Assembly: GCA_963676045.1 (NCBI GenBank)
Contig: OY780938.1
Span: 372,001 to 436,000, forward strand
Length of the DNA stretch: 64,000 bases
Direction of reading: 5' to 3'
From: Methanogranum sp963676045
GTDB lineage: Archaea; Thermoplasmatota; Thermoplasmata; Methanomassiliicoccales; Methanomethylophilaceae
Shown: positions 18,328 through 25,814 of the stretch, one piece after another
Position numbering within the stretch: position 1 is the first letter of the stretch
Layout: each line of letters opens with the position of its first letter
Notes under the pieces: generated by a model
The model's database searches: none
Told to the model about the DNA's origin: nothing
What the model saw: only the letters and a program-made list of their open reading frames with translations
Program-made: the position numbers and the translations under genes

Positions 18328-18369
18328 TTGTAAATGATTGTTTGTCCTTCTATATAAATATATTTACAA
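18328..18369 (-). promoter_or_regulatory. htpG promoter with inverted repeat around the TATA box
   Basis: TATTTATATA (minus strand, 18351-18360) is a clear TATA box for htpG. Perfect eight-base arms TTGTAAAT (18328-18335) and ATTTACAA (18362-18369) flank it, one at the predicted transcription start and the other at the BRE. A regulator bound there would block TBP/TFB, so stress control by a repressor is a fair inference. Confidence 0.5.
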
Positions 18370-18570
18370 TACCACAACGATATGAAATAAGACGAAGCAA
18401 TGATGGAAACATTGCAGTCATCTTGATTTATGCGGAAAATATCATATCAGTGAGAAAGACGGACATTCGGTCCAGATTGTCATTGGATTCTGTACGCAAT
18501 ATAAAATATCTGAGTAGGCGATTACTGATGGATGCTGGGTTACGAGTACATATCAAATTCATTGACCGGA

Positions 18571-19728
18571 ATGACGATGTTGGAATGGATATTCGTATTC
18601 GTGACCATCGCGTATGTGCCATTCGGGATATACCAGGCCCATCTCGCCGTTGTTGCCACATTCATCACGGACGATAAGTATTTCAAAACAAAGAAAAGGT
18701 TGGAAAAACCGAACAACACGATCGTGACGATCACCACGAACGGCATGGCAACCGACGTGGTCGAGAAGATCATTGCGATAATCAATGGATACGACCTGCC
18801 TGTTGAGATATACGTCATAAAAGAGTATCGCGATAGTTTCAAGTACAGTTGCAAGGAGATCGTGGTCCCGAAAGAATTCGTATGTCCGAACAAGTCAAGG
18901 AACAAGATGCGCGCACTGCAATATGGGAACATCTGGTTACATGATCATGGTTATGGAAAGGAGACCTACGTGATCCATTTGGACGATGATAGCATAGTGG
19001 ATAGGGATTATGTCGAATATGTGAGGAATTATCTCACAGCAGAAGGTGCTCAGGGGTGCATAAGGCTCAGAGCCTTCGGAAGACATACAATGTCCTCGCT
19101 GGCCGATGTCGTCAGGATAGCGAATTGCGAGGCCTGGTGCAAACGCCGCAACAAGGTCAACAAACCGCAGTTCGTCCATGGCGAAGGCGTCGTCATAAGG
19201 GCCGATATCGAATACGAGATCGGTTGGGATTACGGCACATACGGGGCCGAGGACCTCATAATGGGTCTTAAGATATCGAAGAAATACATATTCGATCACA
19301 TTCCGATGGGTAATGTGTTCATCGCACCGCCAACAACGGCGAGGGATTATTACAAACAGAGAAGAAGGTGGTTCTGGTCCGTCATACGCAGCGACGGTAT
19401 GATCTGGGACCTGAGCCATGTAACATTCATTGTTTACATATACATGTACATAGTCGGCATATTGGGCGTCATAAGCCTGTGCTTGTTCCCCATTCTATTC
19501 TTCACGCTGGTATATCTGAGTCCGATCGTGATCGTTCTGTGCGTGATCAACATAGTCTGTTTCTTTGGATATTATCAGTTCGGGGCTTCATTCTTGAATT
19601 CCCCGAAAGTGTCGTTCTCGCTATTCCTTCTGCAGATACCGATAGCATTCTACGAAGGATTGACGGTTTTATACTCCTTGATATGGAAGCCTGATTTCAG
19701 CACATTCGAGACCATCAAGAAGGTATGA
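18571..19728 (+). CDS. Membrane glycosyltransferase family 2 (egghead-like)
   Basis: About 385 residues. An N-terminal membrane helix is followed by a GT-A domain with HLDDDSIVDRDY (DxD-type metal site), the acceptor-side HGEGVVI, the acidic GAEDLIMGLK, and QRRRWFWSVI corresponding to QxxRW. Three to four C-terminal membrane helices close it. The motif set resembles egghead-type beta-1,4-mannosyltransferases and related polysaccharide synthases. It would use a nucleotide sugar at the inner face of the membrane to build a glycolipid or polymer. The start is uncertain: ATG 18532, 18571 and 18577 are in frame and none has a strong ribosome site; 18571 begins just before the first helix. It stands alone, divergent from htpG. 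Confidence 0.8.
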   Translation: MTMLEWIFVFVTIAYVPFGIYQAHLAVVATFITDDKYFKTKKRLEKPNNTIVTITTNGMATDVVEKIIAIINGYDLPVEIYVIKEYRDSFKYSCKEIVVPKEFVCPNKSRNKMRALQYGNIWLHDHGYGKETYVIHLDDDSIVDRDYVEYVRNYLTAEGAQGCIRLRAFGRHTMSSLADVVRIANCEAWCKRRNKVNKPQFVHGEGVVIRADIEYEIGWDYGTYGAEDLIMGLKISKKYIFDHIPMGNVFIAPPTTARDYYKQRRRWFWSVIRSDGMIWDLSHVTFIVYIYMYIVGILGVISLCLFPILFFTLVYLSPIVIVLCVINIVCFFGYYQFGASFLNSPKVSFSLFLLQIPIAFYEGLTVLYSLIWKPDFSTFETIKKV

Positions 19729-19732
19729 TCGG

Positions 19733-19993
19733 TCAATTCCCTTTGTAGTATTTTTCAAAGGAATCTGGTATGGATAATGGGCGTCTGCAATTAGCTGAAG
19801 TGCATGTTAGTTTTTCATAGAGCAGGCTTCCGAAACCTAACACTATGCTGATCAGCATGAAGACGGTGAGGGAATAAGCGATAACCCAGAGTCCATTTTG
19901 ACAGAAAATATAGCTGTCGAATGTAAGGATTAAGATGATGGCGAAAATGAAATTTGGAACGACCAGCATTGTGAATTTTTTCTTATTCTCCAT
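19733..19993 (-). CDS. Small two-helix membrane protein, unknown
   Basis: An 86-residue protein with two strongly hydrophobic segments (about 9-27 and 35-57) and a short tail containing two cysteines (CTSANC). No family is recognised. It is the last of three small genes on the minus strand separated by about 25 bases each, probably one transcript. It converges on the glycosyltransferase with only four bases between the stops. The start ATG 19993 has no strong Shine-Dalgarno. Confidence 0.6.
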   Translation of the reverse strand: MENKKKFTMLVVPNFIFAIILILTFDSYIFCQNGLWVIAYSLTVFMLISIVLGFGSLLYEKLTCTSANCRRPLSIPDSFEKYYKGN

Positions 19994-20016
19994 ATTTCAT
20001 TCCGCCTTTTTCAAAT

Positions 20017-20220
20017 TCATATGATATCGAATGACATAAGATATGCCGCTACAGTACTTATCACGAATACTGCCAAAACGATCAACATCAGGAAGAACAT
20101 CCTTTTTGTCGGTGAGTCATGAGGGTCTACCTTGTACATCTTATGATATTCATAAGTGAATACCGCCAGTACTATTGTTGCAAATGAACAAATTATCGGT
20201 GTTATGAATGATACTGCCAT
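20017..20220 (-). CDS. Small two-helix membrane protein, unknown
   Basis: 67 residues with two hydrophobic helices (about 5-23 and 44-64) joined by a basic loop, YEYHKMYKVDPHDSPTKR. This is a hairpin membrane protein with no recognised family. It lies between two other tiny genes in the same direction; the ribosome site GATGATGACC is weak. Its helix-loop-helix layout is like that of the next gene downstream, but the sequences are not clearly related. Confidence 0.6.
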   Translation of the reverse strand: MAVSFITPIICSFATIVLAVFTYEYHKMYKVDPHDSPTKRMFFLMLIVLAVFVISTVAAYLMSFDII

Positions 20221-20245
20221 CGGTCATCATCTCTTCATCAGTATA

Positions 20246-20503
20246 TCATTTGACTGGTGCGCTCAGTGAATTCCCTCTGATGAAATTCACGAATAACTTG
20301 AGTATGCTCTGCAGGTAGGCATCCAGGTTTTGATTCTCATATGGTGGGTTCATCCATCTTTTCACTAATTCGATCAATTCTACGTTTGTGCATCCATCGG
20401 GGTGCTCTGAAGCGAAATTTTTCCACTGGGACATTCCTACACGGAATCCCATGGTCTCTTTGAGTTCCATGATCTCCGAGTTAGTGATATGGTATGTTTC
20501 CAT
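20246..20503 (-). CDS. Small soluble protein, unknown
   Basis: 85 residues, soluble, with a likely helical core (MELKETMGFRVGMSQW, then NVELIELVKRWM). No family recognised. It is the first gene of a three-gene cluster with two small membrane proteins, which suggests a partner relation. A TATA-like TTAATATAG lies about 30 bases upstream, giving a short leader. The 217 bases upstream, to 20720, hold no gene that I can support. Confidence 0.55.
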   Translation of the reverse strand: METYHITNSEIMELKETMGFRVGMSQWKNFASEHPDGCTNVELIELVKRWMNPPYENQNLDAYLQSILKLFVNFIRGNSLSAPVK

Positions 20504-20720
20504 GATAATGGTTAGCGAGGAGGACCCTATATTAAGTTATCCACTGTAACTACGTTAAAGTTCTTCAAATCTTGATCTATCCACAATAGGGTGCTCAATA
20601 TTGTATGAACATTATCGTGTAGCACATTGATAAAAAAACTAAGATGGAATATGATGAGCTGGTTCAAGATGACGGAGTTCATCGTATTGCCGTAGGTCTT
20701 GAACCTTTCATATCAGGCAC

Positions 20721-21644
20721 TCATTCATATTCCTGGTGTTTCACTTTGATGCTCTTAGGCTCCAGTGCATATATCTTATCGATTATCTGTATATATTCCT
20801 CGATCGCCTTTTGTTGATCGAGTATCATCTGACGTACAAGGTAAACGTTCTTCAGTATAGGGTCAGCATTTGAGAACTTTCCATTCTCGGGCTCATTTAT
20901 GATCATGTTTACGACAATGGATTTTACTGATTTTGTACCGGACATGGCATCCTGACATTCTACCAATGCCTGGAGTGCGGGTGCACCGTAGGTCGTGGCA
21001 TTCACATAATCCATCGCAGCTTCGCATAGTTCTTGATACGATCCGAAATCCACAGATTCGACGAGGCGGCTCATGCTCACCAGTAGTTTGTCCTGATAAT
21101 ATTGGTAAACTTCTATCTTCGACTTTCCAACGTCTGATACCAGAGTCGATGGCCCATACATGTCCTTGAGGTCGCACATCCTGAAATTGGTGTTTATCTG
21201 GAATTTTTTCAAGGTCATCTCATTGGGAGTTATCACCATGTTCTTTCTGGCAAGATACATGTCGATCATCGGTTGTATTATCCTGTTATGTCTGATCAAT
21301 GTCCCGCGTTCATCGTGTTCTTTTCTTTTCTCATTGCTGAAAAGAGTCACCGTATCCAAGAAAATGAGTACTATGGCTGCGGCGATGAGAGTATCCATCG
21401 TACTGTTGACGTGAGTTTGCCAAGTACCTACTCCGTTACCGAAAATGCATAGTATGATGCCCATCAATGCGATCAGAACGAATATCACGAACAGGGAGTA
21501 GATCGTTATCATCGATAGGTGGATCTTCTGGCTTCTCGCAGCGCGGCCTATCTTCAATTTTTTGGGCTTTTTTTTGCACGAGCCGTCTTTATTAATGACT
21601 GGCGCTTCCTGGGTGTTCGATTTTTTCGAAGGGATATGTATCAT
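20721..21644 (-). CDS. Membrane-anchored protein of unknown function, partner of HPr-kinase-like ATPase
   Basis: 307 residues. A basic N-terminus rich in lysine is followed by two membrane helices (about residues 43-69 and 80-100) and a cytoplasmic, largely helical domain of about 200 residues. No enzymatic motif is seen and no family recognised. I chose ATG 21644 because it overlaps the upstream stop as ATGA, which implies coupled translation; GTG 21653 is the alternative. The strict coupling to the HPr-kinase-like gene suggests that the two proteins act together, the membrane protein perhaps as anchor or substrate. This is an inference. Confidence 0.65.
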   Translation of the reverse strand: MIHIPSKKSNTQEAPVINKDGSCKKKPKKLKIGRAARSQKIHLSMITIYSLFVIFVLIALMGIILCIFGNGVGTWQTHVNSTMDTLIAAAIVLIFLDTVTLFSNEKRKEHDERGTLIRHNRIIQPMIDMYLARKNMVITPNEMTLKKFQINTNFRMCDLKDMYGPSTLVSDVGKSKIEVYQYYQDKLLVSMSRLVESVDFGSYQELCEAAMDYVNATTYGAPALQALVECQDAMSGTKSVKSIVVNMIINEPENGKFSNADPILKNVYLVRQMILDQQKAIEEYIQIIDKIYALEPKSIKVKHQEYE

Positions 21645-22624
21645 GGAGGGCACTTTCCAATTATCTTATTTATGAGGTCCTGGGTATTTTCTGGTGTTCC
21701 AGTGGTGTTCACCATGTGCACATCACACGAATCCAGGAAACTCTTTAGGAATTCGGTCCTGATCCTCATCTTGCGTTCGGATCTAACTATTTGGTGAGGA
21801 TTGCAAAGGTCATTTATTAACATATAGTGCAAGGCTTCTTCTGATGACAACTTTGTGTGTTTGGACGGGTCTGACGGGTCGCGTTTCATCAATATCACAT
21901 ATCTTATTGTCGTGCATGTCATGATGGAGTCATTTCCAGCGATCCATCTGATGTTCGCTATCCCTCTTCCATCCTTGTCGAATCTCACATTCCTGATCAG
22001 AGGTCTGAACTCTTCCCATACGTCAGCTATGTCCGCATCGATGTAACAATTCTTCTCGGATCCATATGCCATGGGTCTTGTTTTGCCGAGACTTACAAAG
22101 TACCAGTCATCCGATATCAGATGCGAGTTCATATTTCTCAGAAGCCCCCAAGATTGTGTTGTCTTACCGGTTTTCGATGGGGCGATCAGTGTAACGCCTA
22201 TGCCATCGATGTTAAGTGTCGCTCCATGTATGGAAAATATATCCTGGGTCTCTTCGAGTATATTGCCTGTGATCCCGAGGGCTATGCTTTTCACCCATCC
22301 ATAGTAATCTATGTTGATGAGGAATGCAGTATTGGTGATAGGTTCGAAGAGGACCTTCGCATCCTCATCTGGGTCGTCGATGCAGAACAGTCTTGCATGC
22401 GGTACCGTATGATCGGACATCGCATAGAAATTATCTGTCCACATCTCGATGTGTTCCCTACAGGAGGTACATAATTCCACGCATGCGCCTGCGATATCGG
22501 CCTTTGCAGAGAATAGGATGTTGGAACAATATTTTCCTCTGCACCCGTCACATGCTTCCTGGCATATCAACTCGACTGGATAACCCATTATTATCGATAG
22601 TGGTAAGCATCCAATATAAATCAT
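21641..22624 (-). CDS. HPr-kinase-like P-loop ATPase with N-terminal cysteine motifs
   Basis: 327 residues. The C-terminal part resembles the HPr kinase/phosphorylase core: HGA (133-135), a P-loop at about 148-156 (APSKTGKTT) and HLISDDWYF, equivalent to the LVADD metal site. HPr and the sugar PTS are absent from methanogens, so the substrate must be something else. The first 60 residues hold two CxxxCxxC motifs (C21, C25, C28 with C33; C48, C52, C55), which suggest a metal or Fe-S site not found in HprK. It sits 20 bases after the HxlR regulator and overlaps the following membrane gene. The start could also be ATG 22588, which keeps all the motifs. Confidence 0.65.
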   Translation of the reverse strand: MIYIGCLPLSIIMGYPVELICQEACDGCRGKYCSNILFSAKADIAGACVELCTSCREHIEMWTDNFYAMSDHTVPHARLFCIDDPDEDAKVLFEPITNTAFLINIDYYGWVKSIALGITGNILEETQDIFSIHGATLNIDGIGVTLIAPSKTGKTTQSWGLLRNMNSHLISDDWYFVSLGKTRPMAYGSEKNCYIDADIADVWEEFRPLIRNVRFDKDGRGIANIRWIAGNDSIMTCTTIRYVILMKRDPSDPSKHTKLSSEEALHYMLINDLCNPHQIVRSERKMRIRTEFLKSFLDSCDVHMVNTTGTPENTQDLINKIIGKCPP

Positions 22625-22644
22625 CCTTTGTATGGATCACCAGG

Positions 22645-23025
22645 TCAACATGTTCTTTTGATGTTGGTGTCTATGTTCTCGTCGAACGTGACCATGTTGA
22701 TGAAGATGTTATCCAATGCCCATTTGGCCAATTCGCCTAATATGGGCGCCAGGCTCATGCCGCGTTCAGTTATGCCATACACGACACGTACTGGAACTTC
22801 AGCATAGACCGTCCTGCTAATAAGGCCGTCCCTTTCCAACTCACGGAGTTGATTGGTAAGCACCTTGGGGGATACAGTGGGCATCTGGGATAATAGCTCG
22901 GAGAACCTCATGTCGCCTTTCATGATAAGTTTGCAAAGTACAGTGGATTTCCACTTGCCTTCGATAAGGGACATCGTGGCATCTACTGCGCAATCCATAC
23001 GCGGTGCGTTGTCCTTATTGAGCAT
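22645..23025 (-). CDS. HxlR-family transcriptional regulator
   Basis: 126 residues with the HxlR winged helix: CAVDATMSLIEGKWK at the N-terminus (with the conserved Cys and the GKWK motif), MRFSELLSQMPTVSPKVLTNQLRELERDGLISR as recognition region, and the wing VPVRVVYGITERG. The start is ATG 23025 behind GAGGTAACT; the longer open frame to 23139 would run through the promoter. It is divergent from a flavoprotein gene with 83 bases between, where a palindrome lies. HxlR proteins often sense redox state or electrophiles through cysteines. It is followed by the HPr-kinase-like gene and may control both directions. Confidence 0.88.
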   Translation of the reverse strand: MLNKDNAPRMDCAVDATMSLIEGKWKSTVLCKLIMKGDMRFSELLSQMPTVSPKVLTNQLRELERDGLISRTVYAEVPVRVVYGITERGMSLAPILGELAKWALDNIFINMVTFDENIDTNIKRTC

Positions 23026-23082
23026 AGTTACCTCTAGGGTATATTGGTATTTTAAAATTCCCAATAACCCTTTTATATTCTT

Positions 23083-23099
23083 ACTTACTTTTGGTAAGT
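23083..23099. promoter_or_regulatory. Probable HxlR operator between divergent genes
   Basis: ACTTAC-TTTTG-GTAAGT is a perfect six-base inverted repeat ending 10 bases before the flavoprotein ATG. A further CTTAC half-site lies at 23080-23084. The spacing and position fit a dimeric winged-helix repressor acting on the flavoprotein gene and possibly on its own gene. Confidence 0.55.
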
Positions 23100-23108
23100 G
23101 GTGATTCA

Positions 23109-23654
23109 ATGTCAATCGTGGCAGTAATATCAAGTCCAAGGAAAGGCGGTAATTGTGATACGGTCGTCAACGCGATAGCAGATTCAGCGAAGGCGAATGG
23201 AAAGGATGTAAATGTATTCTACCTGAATCCAATGACGAACAGGAAAGGATGTCAGGCATGCAACGGATGCAAGAAGGCAGGAAAGTGCGTTGTCCATGAC
23301 GATCTCACGGTCGTGTTGGACGCGATAAGGGATTCCGAAGGGGTCATACTCTCATCACCTGTCTATTTCAGGGAGGCATGCGGGCAGTACAGGCTCTTAG
23401 AAGACAGGTTCTATTCATTTATGAATGCTGATTTCAGCCTCAACATAAAGCCTGGAAAGAAAGTGGCTATTGTGACATCATGCGGCGGTGCAGGAGCTCA
23501 AGAACTCGCAGACAAGATCGAAGGGGTCATGGGAGGGTTCATGAAATTCGAATCTATAGGCAAGATAGCCATCACCGGCGGCAATTCTTTGGATACAGCG
23601 AAGAACAACAAAGAGATAATGTCGATGGCAAAGGAGATCGGCAAGAAATTCTGA
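23109..23654 (+). CDS. Flavodoxin-fold NAD(P)H-dependent FMN reductase / iron-sulfur flavoprotein
   Basis: 181 residues of the NADPH-dependent FMN reductase / Isf family. The N-terminal FMN phosphate loop is VISSPRKGGNCDTVV, followed by the compact cysteine motif CQACNGCKKAGKC (residues about 48-60), as in methanogen iron-sulfur flavoproteins, and SSPVYF. It would pass electrons from ferredoxin or NAD(P)H to oxygen species or other acceptors. The ATG at 23109 follows GGTGATTC. It is divergent from an HxlR regulator whose likely operator lies in front of it, so it is probably the regulator's main target. A GC-rich hairpin follows the stop. Confidence 0.85.
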   Translation: MSIVAVISSPRKGGNCDTVVNAIADSAKANGKDVNVFYLNPMTNRKGCQACNGCKKAGKCVVHDDLTVVLDAIRDSEGVILSSPVYFREACGQYRLLEDRFYSFMNADFSLNIKPGKKVAIVTSCGGAGAQELADKIEGVMGGFMKFESIGKIAITGGNSLDTAKNNKEIMSMAKEIGKKF

Positions 23655-23665
23655 TTTTCAATACT

Positions 23666-23679
23666 GGGGGCCCGCCCCC
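23666..23679 (+). terminator. GC-rich hairpin after flavoprotein gene
   Basis: GGGGG-CCCG-CCCCC lies 12 bases after the stop, followed within ten bases by ATTTTTC. It probably ends the flavoprotein transcript before the yjbQ-like gene. Confidence 0.5.
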
Positions 23680-23718
23680 TACTAAACATTTTTCTACTGA
23701 GTCATCATATTTATCATT

Positions 23719-24120
23719 ATGGCGTCCAGTGTGGAGATAGAGGTCCATACCATCGATTTTGGTATGATGGACATAACGAACGATGTCCTAGACGTGATCT
23801 CGAAAAGTGATTTTAAAAGCGGTATCGTAGTTGTTTATTCCACTCATACATCTGCAGGAATAACAGTCAATGAGAATGCAGACCCTGATGTAAGGGATGA
23901 TATAATGTTCGGATTCAAGGAATCATTTCCAGATAGGTTCGAGTTCAAACACACGGAGGGGAACTCGCGCGCTCATCTGATGACCTCTGTCGTCGGGTCA
24001 TCCGCCACATTCATCGTTGATGATGGTGAATTGAGATTGGGCCTTTGGCAAGGCATATTTTTATGTGAGTTCGATGGACCGAAGACCAGAAAAGTGCTTG
24101 TTAAAATGATACCGGATTGA
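23719..24120 (+). CDS. YjbQ / UPF0047 family protein
   Basis: 133 residues, the usual length for this family. Diagnostic segments are THTSAGITVNENADPDVRDD, then NSRAHLMTSVVGSS with the conserved histidine, and the C-terminal LGLWQGIFLCEFDGP. YjbQ proteins form trimers and have weak thiamine-phosphate synthase activity in bacteria; the true role in archaea is unsettled. No thiamine genes are nearby. The ATG has no strong ribosome site, and with 65 bases upstream and a terminator before it, the gene probably has its own promoter. Confidence 0.9.
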   Translation: MASSVEIEVHTIDFGMMDITNDVLDVISKSDFKSGIVVVYSTHTSAGITVNENADPDVRDDIMFGFKESFPDRFEFKHTEGNSRAHLMTSVVGSSATFIVDDGELRLGLWQGIFLCEFDGPKTRKVLVKMIPD

Positions 24121-24175
24121 AGATGTTGCATAATTCTTATTAATGTGTATTTTCATTCACTTATTAAGGATGGAT

Positions 24176-24586
24176 ATGCAACCTACAATTGCAGTAATAT
24201 ATGCTTCCAGTTTTACTGGAAAAACGAAAAAGACAGGAAAATACATCGCAGATGCCTTGAAAGCGGATAGTTTCGATCTTGGTAAACAGACCAAGATAGA
24301 TATCAAGGGATACAAGCAGATCGTTTTTGGAACAGGGATACACGCAGGAAAGCCATACAAGGACCTTGTGAAGTTCCTGGCCGATAATAAGGCAGAGATC
24401 GCAAACAAAAAGATCTCGCTTTACATCTGCTGCATGTTCGATGACGAGAAGGGAGAGAAGCAGTGTGCAAGCGTATCAACCACGCTCGGCATACCAGATG
24501 CCACGTTCTTCTGCGGCAAAGGCGAGAAGAATGAGACGGGTTTCGAGAAGAAGGTCGACGATTTCATCGCAAAGCAGCGTGCTTGA
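24176..24586 (+). CDS. Flavodoxin-domain protein
   Basis: 136 residues with a flavodoxin fold: YASSFTGKTKKTGKYIADAL is the FMN phosphate loop, GTGIHAGKPYKDLVKFL the 60s loop, and SLYICCMFDDEKGEKQ a core strand. This subgroup resembles the HemG-like flavodoxins (flavodoxin domain protein), though no haem pathway is present here. I chose ATG 24176 behind AAGGA; ATG 24170 is six bases earlier. Its stop is directly followed by the ATG of the DUF1294 gene. Confidence 0.82.
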   Translation: MQPTIAVIYASSFTGKTKKTGKYIADALKADSFDLGKQTKIDIKGYKQIVFGTGIHAGKPYKDLVKFLADNKAEIANKKISLYICCMFDDEKGEKQCASVSTTLGIPDATFFCGKGEKNETGFEKKVDDFIAKQRA

Positions 24587-24865
24587 ATGGTTTTGAGCAC
24601 GGCTCTAATCGTATTCCTCACCGCATACTTCATTGTGAACCTAGCAGCTTTCATAATGTATGGTGTGGACAAACGAAGGGCCATAAAGGAAGAATGGAGG
24701 ATATCAGAGGCTTCTCTGCTCACAGCGTCATTCTTTGGCGCTGTGGGCGCCTTGGCCGGTATGAAGGCATTTAGACATAAGACCCAAAAGAGAAAGTTCA
24801 AGGTCGTCTACCTGTTCCTCATATTAAATCTGATAGCTGTCGGTTATCTGTTAATAAAACTTTAA
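24587..24865 (+). CDS. DUF1294 family membrane protein
   Basis: 92 residues with three hydrophobic segments and the family pattern YGVDKRRAIKEEWRISEASLL, then GAVGALAGMKAFRHKTQKRKF. Proteins of this family are found across bacteria and archaea and their function is unknown. It starts on the base after the flavodoxin stop, so the two are cotranslated. It converges on taw1 with five bases between the stops. Confidence 0.88.
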   Translation: MVLSTALIVFLTAYFIVNLAAFIMYGVDKRRAIKEEWRISEASLLTASFFGAVGALAGMKAFRHKTQKRKFKVVYLFLILNLIAVGYLLIKL

Positions 24866-24870
24866 AGATC

Positions 24871-25806
24871 TTAAGAATAATGTTTACCGATGTCCGTGTC
24901 GATATCTTCTGGACCCAGGAGTACGACACGGCTATCGGGTCTTTCTTTTATCAATTTCATCCCGACAAGATCGCCGAGTTGCAACGAGAAGTCCCTTATC
25001 TCTTCGAACGAGGGCATGTTCGTGAGGGACAGCCTTTCTCTCGAACCTCCTACGAAGACATATCCTTTGGGTTCTATCAGGTCAGGTTGAGCGATCATAT
25101 CCAGTTTCGCATATTCGTCCACCCATCCGAAGTTCAGGTCCTTGACCAGAGTATGCCTTATAACGGTCCTGGTATCGAGGGACGGGAACAGTTCGAGGGT
25201 CCTCATCAATCTTTCCCATCCATCCTTTATCTTAGGGCGACAGACCCTTCTGTATATTTCCTCGTTCGGTGCAGCCACGGTGACATATAGCTGTCTGGGC
25301 AAGGTGTCCAATGAACTTATCTGGTCGGGATATGTGCCGTTCGTCACAAGGAATGTCGTCATCCCGCGGCTATGGCATTCCTTGAGGAATTCCGAGAGAT
25401 ACGGGTATGTTATTGGTTCTCCCGCCAGCGATATAGCGACCTGATTCGGGTTGCATGCTTCCTCGAACATCTTCTTATCGCATCTCGGGTCTCCCTTGAA
25501 TCCCGATATCAGGAGCCTCTGCTGAGCGATCAGTGCATCGAGCATATCCTTGGGTTCTGCCCAGTCGGTGACCTCGAAGTCCCTTCCTTCCACCCTCCAG
25601 CAGAATGTGCACTGGTGGCTGCATTCGTTGATGGCAGGGGTCATCTGTAGGCATCTGTGGCTCTTTATACCGTAGAAATCCTGTTTGTAGCAGTGCCTCT
25701 CATGAAGCATGCTCTCCTTCATCCAATGGCAGAGCTTGACGGCCGCATGGTCATTATATATCCTGTATTGTTGGCGTATCAAGAGTTCACGGTAGGATTC
25801 GTCCAT
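24871..25806 (-). CDS. taw1: 4-demethylwyosine synthase (radical SAM)
   Basis: 311 residues matching archaeal Taw1/TYW1, which condenses pyruvate with N1-methylguanosine-37 of tRNA-Phe to make the wyosine tricycle. The radical SAM cluster is C62-x3-C66-x2-C69. The three cysteines of the second Fe-S cluster fall at C26, C39 and C52, the same positions as in the Methanocaldococcus enzyme. ISLAGEPITYPYL and FLVTNGT follow as the SAM-site strands. It lacks the flavodoxin domain of the eukaryotic enzyme, as is normal. It starts eight bases after the rfcL stop in the same direction. Confidence 0.95.
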   Translation of the reverse strand: MDESYRELLIRQQYRIYNDHAAVKLCHWMKESMLHERHCYKQDFYGIKSHRCLQMTPAINECSHQCTFCWRVEGRDFEVTDWAEPKDMLDALIAQQRLLISGFKGDPRCDKKMFEEACNPNQVAISLAGEPITYPYLSEFLKECHSRGMTTFLVTNGTYPDQISSLDTLPRQLYVTVAAPNEEIYRRVCRPKIKDGWERLMRTLELFPSLDTRTVIRHTLVKDLNFGWVDEYAKLDMIAQPDLIEPKGYVFVGGSRERLSLTNMPSFEEIRDFSLQLGDLVGMKLIKERPDSRVVLLGPEDIDTDIGKHYS

Positions 25807-25814
25807 ATGATCAC

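Noticed and set aside
18428..18661. 77-codon minus-strand frame upstream of the glycosyltransferase
   Set aside because: No ribosome site or family; it overlaps the glycosyltransferase start and looks like chance.
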